A stretch of 64,000 bases of DNA from Brassica napus (lineage: Eukaryota > Streptophyta > Magnoliopsida > Brassicales > Brassicaceae). The stretch lies in assembly GCF_020379485.1 (NCBI RefSeq), contig NC_063436.1, forward strand, positions 18,059,389 through 18,123,388, written 5' to 3'. A program made the position numbers and the translations under genes. How positions within the stretch are numbered: the stretch's first letter is position 1; each line of letters starts with the position of its first letter. Under the pieces are notes generated by a model. That model was given only the letters and a program-made list of their open reading frames with translations. It ran no database searches and was not told the origin of the DNA. Positions 43,786-56,455 of this stretch are shown here, piece after piece.

Positions 43786-45252
43786 TAATATATAATCTTT
43801 AGAAATCATGATTTTTGGGACTATATTTTTTTCTATATATTTTTTTATGATATAAGACGTGGATACAATATACTATTGTTTTGTTTTTGACATTTATATA
43901 ATATATTGGATGTTTGTTTGTTAAAACCCAAAATTTAAACAATTATGGACCAGATCAAAAATAATTGATAGACGTTAAGACCCATTAATTTGCAAAGTAA
44001 CAATACTTTTCGTCTATGAAATTGACCCAATAACTAAAAACATTATAGTTTGATCAAAATAAAATTAAAGATTTTTTTTCTGGGAAGGTCAACTATTTGT
44101 AAGTTGTAACGTGTAACCTCGAAAATTTAAAAATTTTATTTTCTTTGTCTTCTCTTTCGGTGGGTAAATTGTTCTCTTCGATAAACAAAAAAAAAAATCG
44201 TTTCAATCTAAACCAAATTGTTCACTCTATCACCAAAGTCAATCGATCTAAGTACTTTAAGGTTAGACTCTTTTATTTTTGTTTGTAAACCTTCTTTGTA
44301 AATGATTACAATTTTTTTACCAGCAATTAGATTCGATATTTTTCTCATGTTAATAGATCTCTCACCTTTACTTCTAGATCGACCATCACCAACGGCTGGT
44401 CAGACGTTTTGACCGAAAGTCATACTTTGGAGTTTTTGAAAATAGATAATTGTGACATAAATAATTTATACACTCTACGTTTTATCTGTTTGTACCGGAA
44501 AAGATTTTAAATTTCTTATACTTAAGCTAATTGATCTTTTTTAAATCTGTTTCGGCCAGCTTCATACAAATCTCTTTGAAAGATTGTTGTGTCATATATG
44601 GATATCTCGAAGAAACAGAGAAAAAAAGAGAATTTCAGATACCAAAGGTTAGTAGTTAGTACAAACATATCAAACACACATACAATTTTTTATCTGCAAG
44701 TATGAACTCAAAAGAGTCTCCACCTGAATAATTTGAGTTTTGTGTCCATGAATGAAGAACTTTGACTTCAACCTTCCAAGTAGTTTTAAATGGCTTGACA
44801 TTGTTCAAGCCAGTGATTTCGTTGGATGTAACCATAGCCATATCAGTTTCTCTTTGCTTTTTCTTGTGAGCTGTAGAGAAATGTTTAGGTGATGGAAGAT
44901 TATTTATAGTGATTTGGTACTAAATGTTAGGTCTAATGAGGATCGAAAGATATATTCCGATTTCCATAATCTGTTGACCAGTTAGCTATATTTGATTTGC
45001 ATATTTTTTAGGAACCATTATATGAAGTTAAGATATCAAATCTAATGAATGTAGATGGGAAGCTGATTAATAGGGAGCTTGTTGGTTTGATAAAAAAAAG
45101 GTAACTTGTTGGTAAGGAAGAAAATCGTATAAAAATATATTCAGTTTTCAAATATAAAAGAATAAGGAAAATATAGTAACCGAGTTAAGGTTTTTTTTTG
45201 GCATCAAAGAAATTCATTCAAACTTAAGAGTTTTCTAAATAGATATAATTAG

Positions 45253-45283
<31 letters not shown>

Positions 45284-46030
45284 CAACTATTTATTTAAAA
45301 GCTAATATATAAATGAACATATTAATATCTCTACATATACGTGTATGATTTCTACGTTTAGGTATGATAATCAAAAGACAAAATTATCTAATCTATAATG
45401 GTGAAACGGTTCTAATCTCCATATTATAAAAGCTTATATGCTTGACAATATTGAGTTCATAATGGGAGGATAATATTGTGTTCATAATTGCAGGTTTCTG
45501 AAAGTTTAGAATATAAGAAAGTGATTTCAGATCGTGTTTATAATATAAAAAAGTGATTTCATATCATATGCCATATTACAGATACAAATGTACGATAGAT
45601 ATCATGAAAAAGTGTATCAAATGTTTGGCTGTTTAGTAAGATTGAGATAGACAATATATGAATTAATTTGAATTTGTTATGTTGCAGTTAATGATCTGAA
45701 TAGAAGCAAACACAAAAGAATTTGTTATGTTACATCTTACGTACAGACTTTTCTTGGACATCAGGATAGTCTAGACGACCAGGCTTGCTTCACTTACGTA
45801 AGATGTAATCTATAGATAAGAGTTTTGTATTGTATATTTATTTTTATATATTAAACAACCAACGGTTCATTGATAATTTAATTTAGACTTATAACAGCGG
45901 TTTTGTTCTATAACCCGGTGTTGGTCTGATTTAAAAATATTCCGGTTGAATTATTAAGTAGCATACACTCTATAAAAGGTCCAAAAGTTAATGACAACTT
46001 TTTTATTACTATAATCGCTTTTGAATCATA
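43786..46030. other. AT-rich spacer with RPA-like fragment
   Basis: Apart from the RPA-like piece at 44656-44841, no gene is recognised. A TA microsatellite is at 45255-45278. The palindromic TTACGTAAG near 45796 is paired with TTACGTACAG at 45738. Confidence 0.4.
44656..44841 (-). pseudogene. Replication protein A (RPA70-like OB-fold) fragment
   Basis: The frame begins MAMVTSNEITGLNNVKPFKT then TWKVEVKVLHSWTQNSNYSG and GDSFEFILADKK. LKPFKT-W-VKVLHSW is the opening OB-fold motif of plant RPA1-like proteins (single-stranded DNA binding). It runs on to KLYVCLICLY and stops, apparently through an unspliced intron. RPA-like genes often travel in plant Helitrons, which are all around, so it may be a Helitron passenger. 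Confidence 0.7.
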
Positions 46031-46033
46031 TCA

Positions 46034-46175
46034 GGAGAAGAATTTGCTGGTTGAAGGACACCAACCCGGAAACCAGCTAGATGTTTATATTTCTAGACAG
46101 AACACAATTGTCTCTCAGAAGGCTGCAGGTATACCAACTGCAGAACCTTCTTGCTCATTTCCAGTTGTATCTTTA
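46034..46175 (+). pseudogene. Kinesin-13 C-terminal exon fragment
   Basis: After a CATATCAG acceptor the frame reads EKNLLVEGHQPGNQLDVYIS then RQNTIVSQKAAGI. A 2-nt deletion shifts it to QLQNLLAHFQ. This is the C-terminal coiled-coil end of kinesin-13 (LLVEADQPGNQLDGYISRLN in the Arabidopsis protein, from memory). It has the same strand as the motor fragment 16 kb upstream, and no exons between them were found. Confidence 0.85.
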
Positions 46176-46179
46176 GTAA

Positions 46180-46647
46180 AATTGATAACTCAAGTAACAA
46201 TTAAGCATCAAACAAAATTTCATGTATTATAAGTTGAGTTAGTCTAATTTTTGTTTTAGGTTAATAAAGCATTTTCAAAAGAATGACCTAGCTATTTACT
46301 AATTAGTCAAAGATGTTTATAAACTATTAGTTCCATTTAAATATTTATTTTAAAAACTATTCCTATAATTTTAATTGTGAATTCTATTTAGTAACTAAAA
46401 ATGTTACATACATTAAATTATATGTAAATATATTGGTATCTTTTGTTAGAATATACATGCATAAATAAATTTCTTTAGTGTTTTATAATATATTTAATTA
46501 AATTTATACTAAAAAATATTCATATTTTTAAATTATATATTACAACTTATACATCGAAAATATTAGTAAACAATAAATTAAAATATAGTAACTCATATTA
46601 TTACAACAAAGTCAATCCATAAATTATAATTTTTACCACACCGTTTT
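46180..46647. other. AT-rich spacer
   Basis: Nothing recognised other than AT-rich sequence. Confidence 0.4.
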
Positions 46648-47249
46648 AGGGCCTGACTGGTTTAAACGCAGTGGTTACGGTTGTTGGAGTTTGCGAATAC
46701 GGGTGGTTGCGGTTTCTAGCGGTTTTAAGAGATTTGTACGAGTGGTTATGCGCTTAAAATTTGGTGTGTTTGCGGGATACAAATGACTGGTTAACTACCA
46801 AATATAGCAGTGGTTAATTAATAAATCAACAATATTTATATTTTATATAATTATAAAAATATAAAAAAAATTATAATATTAAATAAATATACTAATTATG
46901 TTTAGAAAGTTATAGTTTTAAATTGTTTAAATTATAAAAAATATTTTTATTTCTAAATTTTATAATATTAATTAAAATAAAATAGATATATTTTAGTATT
47001 TATATAATTTCAATTTTAAATTATTATTGAATATTTTTATTTTTGTTTTTATTTTGTTTTAGAAAACAAAGAAAAAAAATTATCCTCGCAACCGCAAATG
47101 CTAACTGGAACTAACTTTTGAATTTATGAGGTTTAAATCAATTTGAAATGGTTTAAAGCGGTTTGAATGATTGTTGCAAAACGTCAACAACCGCTAACAA
47201 CCGTAAAAGTTGCGTTTGCGGGTGGTAGCGGGGAAACCAATCAAACCCT
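46648..47249. mobile_element. hAT-like non-autonomous element (~600 bp)
   Basis: The left end AGGGCCTGACTGGTTTAAACG and the reversed right end AGGGTTTGATTGGTTTCCCC form a terminal inverted repeat. Both arms contain GCGGTTG/GTGGTTGCGG motifs around an AT-rich core. No clear 8-bp target duplication was found, so the exact ends are tentative. Confidence 0.55.
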
Positions 47250-47281
47250 TAATGCAAATTAAAGTCAGTTATAACTTTTAA

Positions 47282-49311
47282 CTAGATTTGGACCCGCACA
47301 ACCGTGCGGGTATTAATTTTCATGTTTGTATATATTTTACAGAATTAGAATATATTTTTAAATTTACTTATATATTTAAATATTTATATTTAATTATTTT
47401 TTAAATATAACAATTTGATAGTTTTCATGTTGTAAGTTAATTGATTATTTTAAATCATCATATATATTTGGTATTTTTATTATATATTTTTTTAAATTAT
47501 TTTTATTCAATTATTATGATCATGATCCGTAATTCAAAGCGCTAGATTTCCTTTATCAATATGTTTTTATGTTTATTCATTTATAAGATAATAACTATAT
47601 ATATATATATATATATACAATTTTAAGATAACTTAATTTTATACATGAATTATCTAATTTACTAATGTTAACCCGTTCTACCAACATATTATATTTCTAG
47701 CATAAATTTTTAATGTTTGTGAAAATAAAATATATTAATTTATCAGTTTAACATAATTTTATCATATTTAGTCAAATACAATGTTTTATTTTAAAATGAT
47801 AGATATAACTATAAAATAGTAAAATTTGATCTATTTTTTTCATTTTATAAAAGATAACTGAGTATATATATATATATATATTAATGTATAATAACATTAA
47901 TTTCATTACTAATTACAAAATTAGTGAACACATTTATATACAATTTTTGATAATTAAGATATTGTTATAATATTTTCAACACATTTGTTAAGAAAATTAA
48001 ATATATATTTATATTTTAAATTAAAAAATATCAAATTATATTATGATTTAAGTAGTTAAATATTATATATTAGCATTAAGGAAATACATTTAATAAAAAA
48101 AATAAATGATGATCCAAATAAAAATATCACACATGAATCATGGTGTATTTGTTAACCAATCCGGGTTTTTAGGAGTCGTTGTTATATTAGGAATGATATA
48201 TTATTAATTCATATTATTAGTAATAAATGAATGATAACTGATTTTTAGTGAGGGTCCATTTTAAAAAAAAATCACACATGAATCAAGGTTGTGACTTCTT
48301 TTCATGTGTGATTTCATGTTTGTATATATTTTACAGAATTAGAATATATTTTTAAATTTACTTATATATTTAAATATTTATATTTAATTATTTTTTAAAT
48401 ATAACAATTTGATAGTTTTCATGTTGTAAGTTAATTGATTATTTTAAATCATCATATATATTTGGTATTTTTATTATATATTTTTTAAAATTATTTTTAT
48501 TCAATTATTATGATCATGATCCGTAATTCAAAGCGCTAGATTTCCTTTATCAATATGTTTTTATGTTTATTCATTTATAAGATAATAACTATATATATAT
48601 ATATATATATACAATTTTAAGATAACTTAATTTTATACATGAATTATCTAATTTACTAATGTTAACCCGTTCTACCAACATATTATATTTCTAGCATAAA
48701 TTTTTAATGTTTGTGAAAATAAAATATATTAATTTATCAGTTTAACATAATTTTATCATATTTAGTCAAATACAATGTTTTATTTTAAAATGATAGATAT
48801 AACTATAAAATAGTAAAATTTGATCTATTTTTTTCATTTTATAAAAGATAACTGAGTATATATATATATATATATATTAATGTATAATAACATTAATTTC
48901 ATTACTAATTACAAAATTAGTGAACACATTTATATACAATTTTTGATAATTAAGATATTGTTATAATATTTTCAACACATTTGTTAAGAAAATTAAATAT
49001 ATATTTATATTTTAAATTAAAAAATATCAAATTATATTATGATTTAAGTAGTTAAATATTATATATTAGCATTAAGGAAATACATTTAATAAAAAAAATA
49101 AATGATGATCCAAATAAAAATATCACACATGAATCATGGTGTATTTGTTAACCAATCCGGGTTTTTAGGAGTCGTTGTTATATTAGGAATGATATATTAT
49201 TAATTCATATTATTAGTAATAAATGAATGATAACTGATTTTTAGTGAGGGTCCATTTTAAAAAAAAATCACACATGAATCAAGGTTGTGACTTCTGTTTT
49301 AATATATAAGA
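47282..49311 (-). mobile_element. Helitron with 994-bp internal tandem duplication
   Basis: Minus strand: 5' A/TCTTATATATTAAAACAGAAG at 49311; 3' hairpin CCCGCACGGTTGTGCGGG, TCCAAAT and CTAG/T at 47282. The interior consists of two head-to-tail units, about 47321-48314 and 48315-49300, with only about one substitution seen between them. The first unit ends in the family 5' motif (GTGACTTCTTTT) joined to the second. AT-rich and noncoding. Confidence 0.8.
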
Positions 49312-49404
49312 TTGTAATCAAGCTCTAGTTCAACATTTCGCAAACCAATTAGAAGCTTAACAATGGGCAAAAAAAAGACACTACGACTGTAATGAGGCTC
49401 ATTT

Positions 49405-49494
49405 ACGTAGGCCCATTATATCACTTGGAAGCATAGGTGAGTTATCATATAAAAGTGAAGCCGGATCCTAGGGTTTCTGCAATTCGCTGCGACA
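49405..49494 (+). promoter_or_regulatory. RPL37 promoter: site II and telo-box motifs
   Basis: AGGCCCATTA at 49408-49417 (GGCCCA site II, TCP-type) and CCTAGGGTTT at 49467-49476 (telo-box AGGGTTT) precede the ATG, with TATATC/TATAAAAG near 49420-49455. This pair is typical of plant ribosomal-protein gene promoters. Confidence 0.7.
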
Positions 49495-50200
<706 letters not shown>

Positions 50201-50559
50201 AGGAAGAAGTAAAACTTAGTATTTTTTGGCTATATCTAGTTTGAGAGTCTGAATACATTTATATCATGTTTTGTGGTTTTGTTTCCTTTTGCTTATAAAT
50301 GTTTTGAGCTTGGTTGAATATCATTTTACACTTTTAACAAGCATTTCTTTTGTTCTTTGCATATTATATTTCATCGAAAGTGCTTTATAACTCCAATTGA
50401 TTAATGTCATAATCTTGTAAATTCCTGAGCAAAAAAGAAAAACATAAAAGAGAGTGCTAAATTAGGTAAAGAGCTAAAGAAATGTGGTCTTACTTCTTAA
50501 ATTGGAAGACTTCACGACAAGAGCAGATTGGTTCTGCTCAATCTATGGTTGGTGCTAAT

Positions 50560-51120
50560 GGTCTGTCTCTGGCACTTGTTGAAACTCGTCTCTTTGGATC
50601 GCTTTTATGCCCTAAGCCTTAGGGAAGCAGAAGTGAAGTCAAGAGCTTGACTGAACAAGTTTTTGAGATTCTCTTCGTCATCGCTATCTTTCGACAGGAA
50701 TTCTCTAATTAGTTTCTTCCTTTGGTTGTCACTCTGCTGCTGGTCAAGGCTTTACATTGGCTTGCACAGAAGAGAGTTGAATACATTGAGACCACTCCTT
50801 CTGTGTCTAAGCTCTCTCATGTTCGTATTGTCTCCGTCATGAGTTTCCATTCTTCTTGTGGATACTCTCTTTATGTTCAGTTCTATATGCCACTTGGTTC
50901 AATCGCGGTAGGCTTGGTTTCTCTTTTCTAGTGGTGTTCAATAGGGGAATTTCTTTATGATGTAGCTGATGGTAAGTGTCTTCAAGATGCTTCCCGGTTC
51001 AGTGTTATTTTCAGGGAAAAGGGCTTTACTGTGGAACTGTTAAATCTGAATTCGTGGAGAACTGTTAAAGATATCCTATCCTTGCAATTTGCTGTGGCAT
51101 GAAATTTGTCTTGCGTGGAC
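50560..51120 (+). pseudogene. HRD1-type E3 ligase N-terminal fragment (At3g16090-like)
   Basis: Pieces in two frames: GSRSEVKSLTEQVFEILFVI and AIFRQ at about 50620-50700; LVVTLLLVKALHWLAQKRVE then YIETTPSVSKLSHVRIVSVM at 50717-50840. They correspond to the transmembrane part of HRD1, the ER-membrane RING ligase of ERAD. The RING finger is absent, and stops occur at 50620 and 50929. From memory At3g16090 (Hrd1A) follows RPL37 in Arabidopsis, so this is the degraded syntenic copy. Confidence 0.85.
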
Positions 51121-51315
51121 TCAATTGAAACCGGTTCTTGCATGTGGATCATTAAATTGGACCATTTCGAGAAAACATGTACATTACATTACGTAGACGT
51201 ATAAGTTTCTCACTTTCTCTAGTTGCCATTTTAATAGGTTTTATCCGTGTAGTAGTGCAACACAAAGCTAATTATATGTTCTCATAATGAGCAAAGCTAA
51301 TGTTCTTTTCTTGGT
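51121..51315. other. Intergenic, nothing recognised
   Basis: Short spacer between the HRD1 relic and the 3' end of the F-box gene. Confidence 0.4.
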
Positions 51316-52405
51316 TCAAATAAATATACGATCAACAATCACAAGAGTCTCCACATATTCACCAAGAAACTGAAACCCGGGTAAAGAGTTACATAACCGG
51401 ACTTGTTTGATTGTATTATCAACGGTTTTGTATAAGAACATCTTCTTCTTCTCACGATCTTCAGCTCCCGTCTCGAAATCATCGCTGTACCCAGTGAACG
51501 TTAAGAATAAGTCGTTATTTTTCGTAAACGACACGAACTCGACTTGATAATCGCATTTACGATCTTGCACATCGATAAAGTCCAACATTGAAAGGCTTAT
51601 AATTTTGTTCCATGATCCGGTTTTATCCATAACCGAAACCCGAATCTCCTTCTCGCACGTTACATACTCTATAACGCAAAGGTTTTTTTTTTGTAACGCC
51701 TAACCAAGAACACGTGACACCTTCTTTGTAAACCGGGAGAGCTAATTTCTGGTATTCATAGGTTGAGAGATTAAAGCATAGGATGAACCGGTCCACATTA
51801 GACCGGTACGCAATCCAATAGAGGTACTGATCCAAGAATGTTCCTATTCTCTCTCTGTAATGCCAATCAGGATAAGGACTTGGTACGCACTCTCTCCAAG
51901 AACCGGTTCTGAATTCAAAAATCTGTGCCGTGGAGGAACCAATCGGGTCGATAAACGTTACGAGTTTGTAATCGTTGGAAACCGGATCATAACCGAAACC
52001 AAGGATATTTGAATCACGGTATATACCGGGATTTGGTACGATCTTGAATTGGTTGGAATATGGATTCCACACGATTGATGTGTAATTCTTCAAGGTCACA
52101 CACAACGTCCCATGACAATGAAGTACACATGTGGATTCATCGATCATGGACTCGTCCAAAGGAAGCTCAAGCTTCTGTGGATTTTGGATGACTAAATTTT
52201 TGCCTTCTACGTCAAGCAAGTAGAAACCCTTGTCGTAAAACGATACGAACCTCACCGGAGAAATGTCTAGGTACCTTTCGGCGAAGCCACGGTGGTTGAT
52301 GAGAGATCTCCATGTCTTGCATACGCATCTGCATCGAGACAGATCCTTTATTGATAGCCTTGCGAGTATCTCAACGGCCAACACTTCCGGGAGAAACTCA
52401 GACAT
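51316..52405 (-). pseudogene. F-box protein gene (At3g16210-like) with one-base frameshift
   Basis: Starts MSEFLPEVLAVEILARLSIK then DLSRCRCVCKTWRSLINHRG, a good F-box, followed by an F-box-associated domain: SMIDESTCVLHCHGTLCVTL, VPNPGIYRDSNILGFGYDPV and GTFLDQYLYWIAYRSNVDRF. At 51682-51691 a T10 run (A10 on the coding strand) after WLGVT shifts the frame; nine A's would keep NLCVIEYVTCEKEIRVSVMD in frame. The second frame then runs to the stop with MDKTGSWNKIISLSMLDFID, VEFVSFTKNNDLFLTFTGYS and VETLVIVDRIFI. Apart from this base the gene is complete and close to At3g16210. Either a real frameshift or a homopolymer sequencing error. Confidence 0.85.
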
Positions 52406-52669
52406 TGTTTCTCTGTTTGTTTTGTGGTTAACGAATGTCCTCGGGTGTTGTTTTCATGTGGTGGTTTGGTTTCTTATACAAGGAGATGCGTAAGGCGCAA
52501 AATGGTGCAGAAAAAAATTACCTTTACATTAATTTGATTATTTATTTACAAAAGCATTGAGTTCAACGGCACGGAAAAGAAACGCATGCGTATAATCATT
52601 GATTAATGTAAAGCTAAGAGTTAGAATTAGTACCTGAGTCCTGACATTGATTAAGTTGCACTGAATATG

Positions 52670-52967
52670 TTTTTTTTTTTTGTAACGCCGATTTATTATG
52701 ATATTACAATTACGATATGAAAAAGATTACATAGACGATCTGACTACCGACAATACTACATGCGTTATGAAGACCTACGCCTAATTGCATCACTTGAGCC
52801 GCCCTATGAAGATCCACGCTGTATAAATGTTTTTGATAAAGCGCTCTCTCCGAGACTTGAAATCTGGATTTCCTGTAATCTGCAACAAATTTGCATAGTC
52901 CGAGATTCGAACCTCAGACCTAGGTGTATAAACCTTTAAACCTTAACTAATAGGCTACGGTGCTCTC
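52670..52967 (-). mobile_element. tRNA-derived SINE (298 bp) with CTGAATATG target duplication
   Basis: On the minus strand it starts GGAGAGCACCGTAGCCTATT, with an A-box-like TAGCCTATTAGTTAAGG and a B-box GGTTCGAATCTC spaced as in tRNA promoters. It ends GGCGTTAC followed by a poly-A tail. CTGAATATG flanks both ends (52661-52669, 52968-52976). It lies 260 bp upstream of the F-box start. Confidence 0.88.
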
Positions 52968-52976
52968 CTGAATATG

Positions 52977-53760
52977 CTTAATGTCCGTTACATAGGAGCC
53001 TGGTTTTTCAAACTACGACTCTTAATATTATACTAATGTATTTACTTTTCATTTTTCTTTATAAAAGAGAACCAATAAATACGTGACACATGTGTTTCAG
53101 TATTGGAGCCGATTCTTAAAATAGCTTAATTAAGAGATATTTTATTGGTGAATTTGTAAAAAAGAGGTTTTTATAAACAAAATAATAGTATTAAATTAAA
53201 TATTTAAGTTTTAATTTAAATTATATTATTAGATTAGTTAGGTAATGACATGTGAAAAAGATGCATTTAGAGGTTTAAGTGTACCAAAATCAGAACTTTC
53301 TCTTTCTTTAATTTCTTTTATTTTTTTTTCTTTATATATTTAGATACCCTCTTCAATTTTTAAATGGATTAATGGAGCTGCTCTAAGAACTTTTCAATTT
53401 TCTCTTTCTTAACTTTTCATTTTTTTGATTGTTTTAATTTTAGTAACTTGTGTTTAGAACATACCGATAAACATGCTCTTACAAGTTTTCTGTGGGTATA
53501 GGTGGGACAGTAAGAATTTGATGGGGTCATTGACCAATCCTCTTGCAACTTCTTTACGCTTATTTAGATGTTTAATGAAAATAAAAAGAGCTTAACGTAA
53601 AAAGTCTTGAACGCCGGCAAAGTGCGCTTTGAGTATTATTTAAGTCTCTCTCTCTATCTTTCTTGATTCTCCTCGAGTGCTTTTGGATTTGATTTGGATT
53701 ATGCTTGTGTTGTGTGTGTGATCGGATGATAATCATGTGAAAACAGATTTTTTCAAGCAT
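52977..53760. other. AT-rich spacer with a MITE-like block
   Basis: 53104-53395 (GGAGCCGATTCTTAAAATAGC ... AATGGAGCTGCTCTAAG) looks like a Harbinger-type MITE, but its ends do not pair cleanly. Nothing coding is recognised. Confidence 0.35.
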
Positions 53761-53779
53761 TCGTTTTCATGCGACTTTA

Positions 53780-54225
53780 AGGATTGGTAAGATGGAACAT
53801 CCTTAGCTTTACGTTACTACAATATTTCTACGGGCTTGAAACATAAAACTTGACTTTATCCACAATGATTTGGTTTGCGTATTTTTCTCATGTTAAGGAT
53901 TTGTATGGATGGATCTTTAGACGAAACTAGCGTGTGCTCTGTGTGCACCTGTTGAAGAAGTTGGGGATGAAGGCCATCTGCTAAGGGCATGTCGTATCCT
54001 AATTTCTCTAAGAGCTTGTTTTTATTACTCTTGTGTGTTGGTTTAAGTCTTTAAGATGGACGTTGATATTTAAACTGTTACGTCCAATTACATGAGCTTA
54101 TATAATCGTATTTACGCGCAAGAGATTTCAAATTATTTAAACTCTCTAACTAGATGTTAGGATCGATGCATTTGTGCATGATAAACTTGCTAACGAAGAT
54201 GCAAAGTCACACTTGACGGTAAATA
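53780..54225 (+). pseudogene. LigT-like gene fragment (decayed tandem copy)
   Basis: 53896-53990 (GTTAAG, then GATTTGTATGGATGG..CTAGCGTGTGCTCTGTGTGCACC..GAAGAAGTTGGGGATGAAGG) aligns with exon 8 of the intact gene (57738-57828). 54157-54222 (ATCGATGCATTTGTGCATGAT..) aligns with exon 9 (57907-57974), ending at a GTAAAT donor. The frame is broken. Arabidopsis has two such genes in tandem here (At3g16220/16230, from memory), so this is probably the lost partner. Confidence 0.75.
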
Positions 54226-54517
54226 GTTTATAAATCTCCTATCAGAAACTGAAAAACCTACAGTGATCAAATAAGATGGTGCATGGTTGTTCCTTTCAAA
54301 ATCTCAAAACGATCATGGTTTGACTCGAGCGGCTACTTCCATTCATATGGTTCATGAAAGAGAATCCAAACAAGTGGATTTGAACTCTAATGAATTTATT
54401 GAAATGTATAAAAGAGATGTTAGAATAGATAGTTCGTAGAACTTTTATTGCAAAAGAAACAAAAAAATAAAAAACCTTTAGATTTGTAATCAAGAACAAA
54501 GTATATTTTATAATACA

Positions 54518-55240
54518 TCTTACATATTAAAATAGAAGTCATGACTTCTTTCATGTGTGATTTTTTAATTTGGATCATTACTTAGAAATCATATTAAATG
54601 CATTTTATTAAGACTAATAATACATAGAATCTTTAAAATATTTTAATCATAATATCTTTTGATATCTTTTCATTTTAAAAATAAATATATTTATTTTAAA
54701 ATTCTAACAAATATGTTTTAAATATTTTTACAAGTTCTTCATTTTTGAATTATATTTAAATATTTTCACTAATTTTGAAATTAATTATTATACATTAATA
54801 TATTCAGTTTTCGTTTATAAAATGAAAAATAAAAAAATTATATAATATTTTATCTATTATATAATCATAATCAATCATATTAAAAGAAAATTACTATATT
54901 GAGCTAAATATAATAAAATTATATCAAATTTATATATTTTATTTTCGTAATTATAAAATATTAATGTTCAAAAATAAAATCTAATACGTTGGTGTTTTAT
55001 TGTATCTTTTCGCTTCATTTATTACAAAAGTACAAAACATAAATTACTTATTTTGAAGTGTTTTATTGTATCTTTTCGCTTCATTTTCTCACTCTTTTTT
55101 ACTATTTCATTAATCATATTTACTATTATATTTCGGAAGTGTTTATTTACATATTAACCATAAAAATTTGACATGTTTAAATGAAATTTCTTCATTTGTA
55201 ACAAAAATTCAAAAATAGTTAACAAAACGAACAAGACCAT
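54518..55240 (+). mobile_element. Helitron 5' end, 3' end not found
   Basis: A/TCTTACATATTAAAATAGAAGTCATGAC..TTTCATGTGTGATTTTTTAA matches the 5' ends of the elements at 42086 and 49311. No hairpin-CTAG terminus was found downstream, so the right limit is arbitrary. The interior repeats TTTTATTGTATCTTTTCGCTTCATTT at 54992 and 55055. Confidence 0.5.
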
Positions 55241-55399
55241 CTATGTCAAAACTGTGATCAGTGGTAATGTCAACATATGAAATATTTTAGTGGGAGTGTG
55301 AGTGTGTGTAATTGCAGCAGCATATGTAATATATGTGTGATTTAAACATCATAATATGGTTTGCTATTTCAAAATAAACAAAAGAATTTCATATCTTAC

Positions 55400-56080
55400 T
55401 GGGTTGATCTTTACCTCTTCGACTAGGTTCTCTATCAAATCTTAATCATGTTTACAACTCTAATAAATCGATCTCTGCTTCCTAATCTGTATCTTGAGCT
55501 CGTAATCAATCGATACGATCCACTATCTAAACGTTTAACCTCACACTTCTCACGCTCTCATTTGCAACCAAGAACTCAAAGAATCAAAAAAGAAAAGACA
55601 CATAGATTGTTTGTCCAGTTCGGAATTCAATGTGAATCCGTACGTCCGGGTGCTTGACGGCACAAGCAAACGATTTCACTAAATCACTCCAAGAGATTGT
55701 ACAAAGAATGATGATCAAAGAGATTTATACAATCACTCCCAAACTCTTGATCTATTCTTCTTCTATCTCTCTCTGATTCTAGCGTATGGCTCTTTCTCTT
55801 GACTTCTCATGATGATGAACTTCTACTTTCTCTCAGTTATATAGAGGAGACCAGTACAAAGGAATGAGCTGAGTCCAGTAACCACCCGGTTATCGCTTTC
55901 TCTAATCTTGTACCAAGAGTTAATGAACCAGCATCGGTTCAATACTCTAACCGTTGTTGAATGTCACAATCTCAACAACAACAAGGAACACAGTAGAGGT
56001 GAGATTGAGAAGCAGCTTTGTATGAATAATTTGAGCAAAGCATACTTTTAAGATCATAACAGTCATTTCAAAACTATGGG
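55400..56080. other. LTR-like sequence, unassigned
   Basis: GC-richer than its flanks, with no sustained coding frame. CCGTACGTCCGGGTGCTTGACGGCAC and a reversed TATA-like TATATAG near 55840 suggest a retrotransposon LTR in minus orientation, but no TG..CA ends with a target duplication could be confirmed. Confidence 0.35.
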
Positions 56081-56455
56081 GTAAAAACTATAATCTCTTA
56101 GAAGTTATGGGGCTATTAGTGATAATTTAAAAAAAAAACGTTGCCTGAAGAAGAAAAATTAAAACATCGGCACGGGTGAGGAGGCGGAGGAAAGACAGAT
56201 GTTAACTTGCAGGTCTCTCTTCTTCAGGTTCGGTTGTGATAAAAATCGAATCTTTATCATCTCTGTTTATGTTTCATATCGTTTCTTTTTGGAATCTTAG
56301 GATTGATCGTGTAGTTGGGTTTACTAGTAGATGTCTTAAATCGAAGCAAGTAAGCTACTTTTTTTTTTTTGATATAAAAAAACAAACTCATTTTGTCTTC
56401 TCTTCTCTTCATAGCATTGAATTGATGTTTGACGTTGCAGGAACGTTTCAGGATC

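Noticed and set aside
52900..52967. tRNA gene from the GGTTCGAATCTC box
   Set aside because: It cannot fold into a full cloverleaf and lies in an element with poly-A and target duplication; it is the head of a SINE.
55400..56080. Solo LTR call
   Set aside because: Promoter-like and LTR-like features are present, but I could not find TG..CA termini with a matching target duplication, so I left it unassigned.
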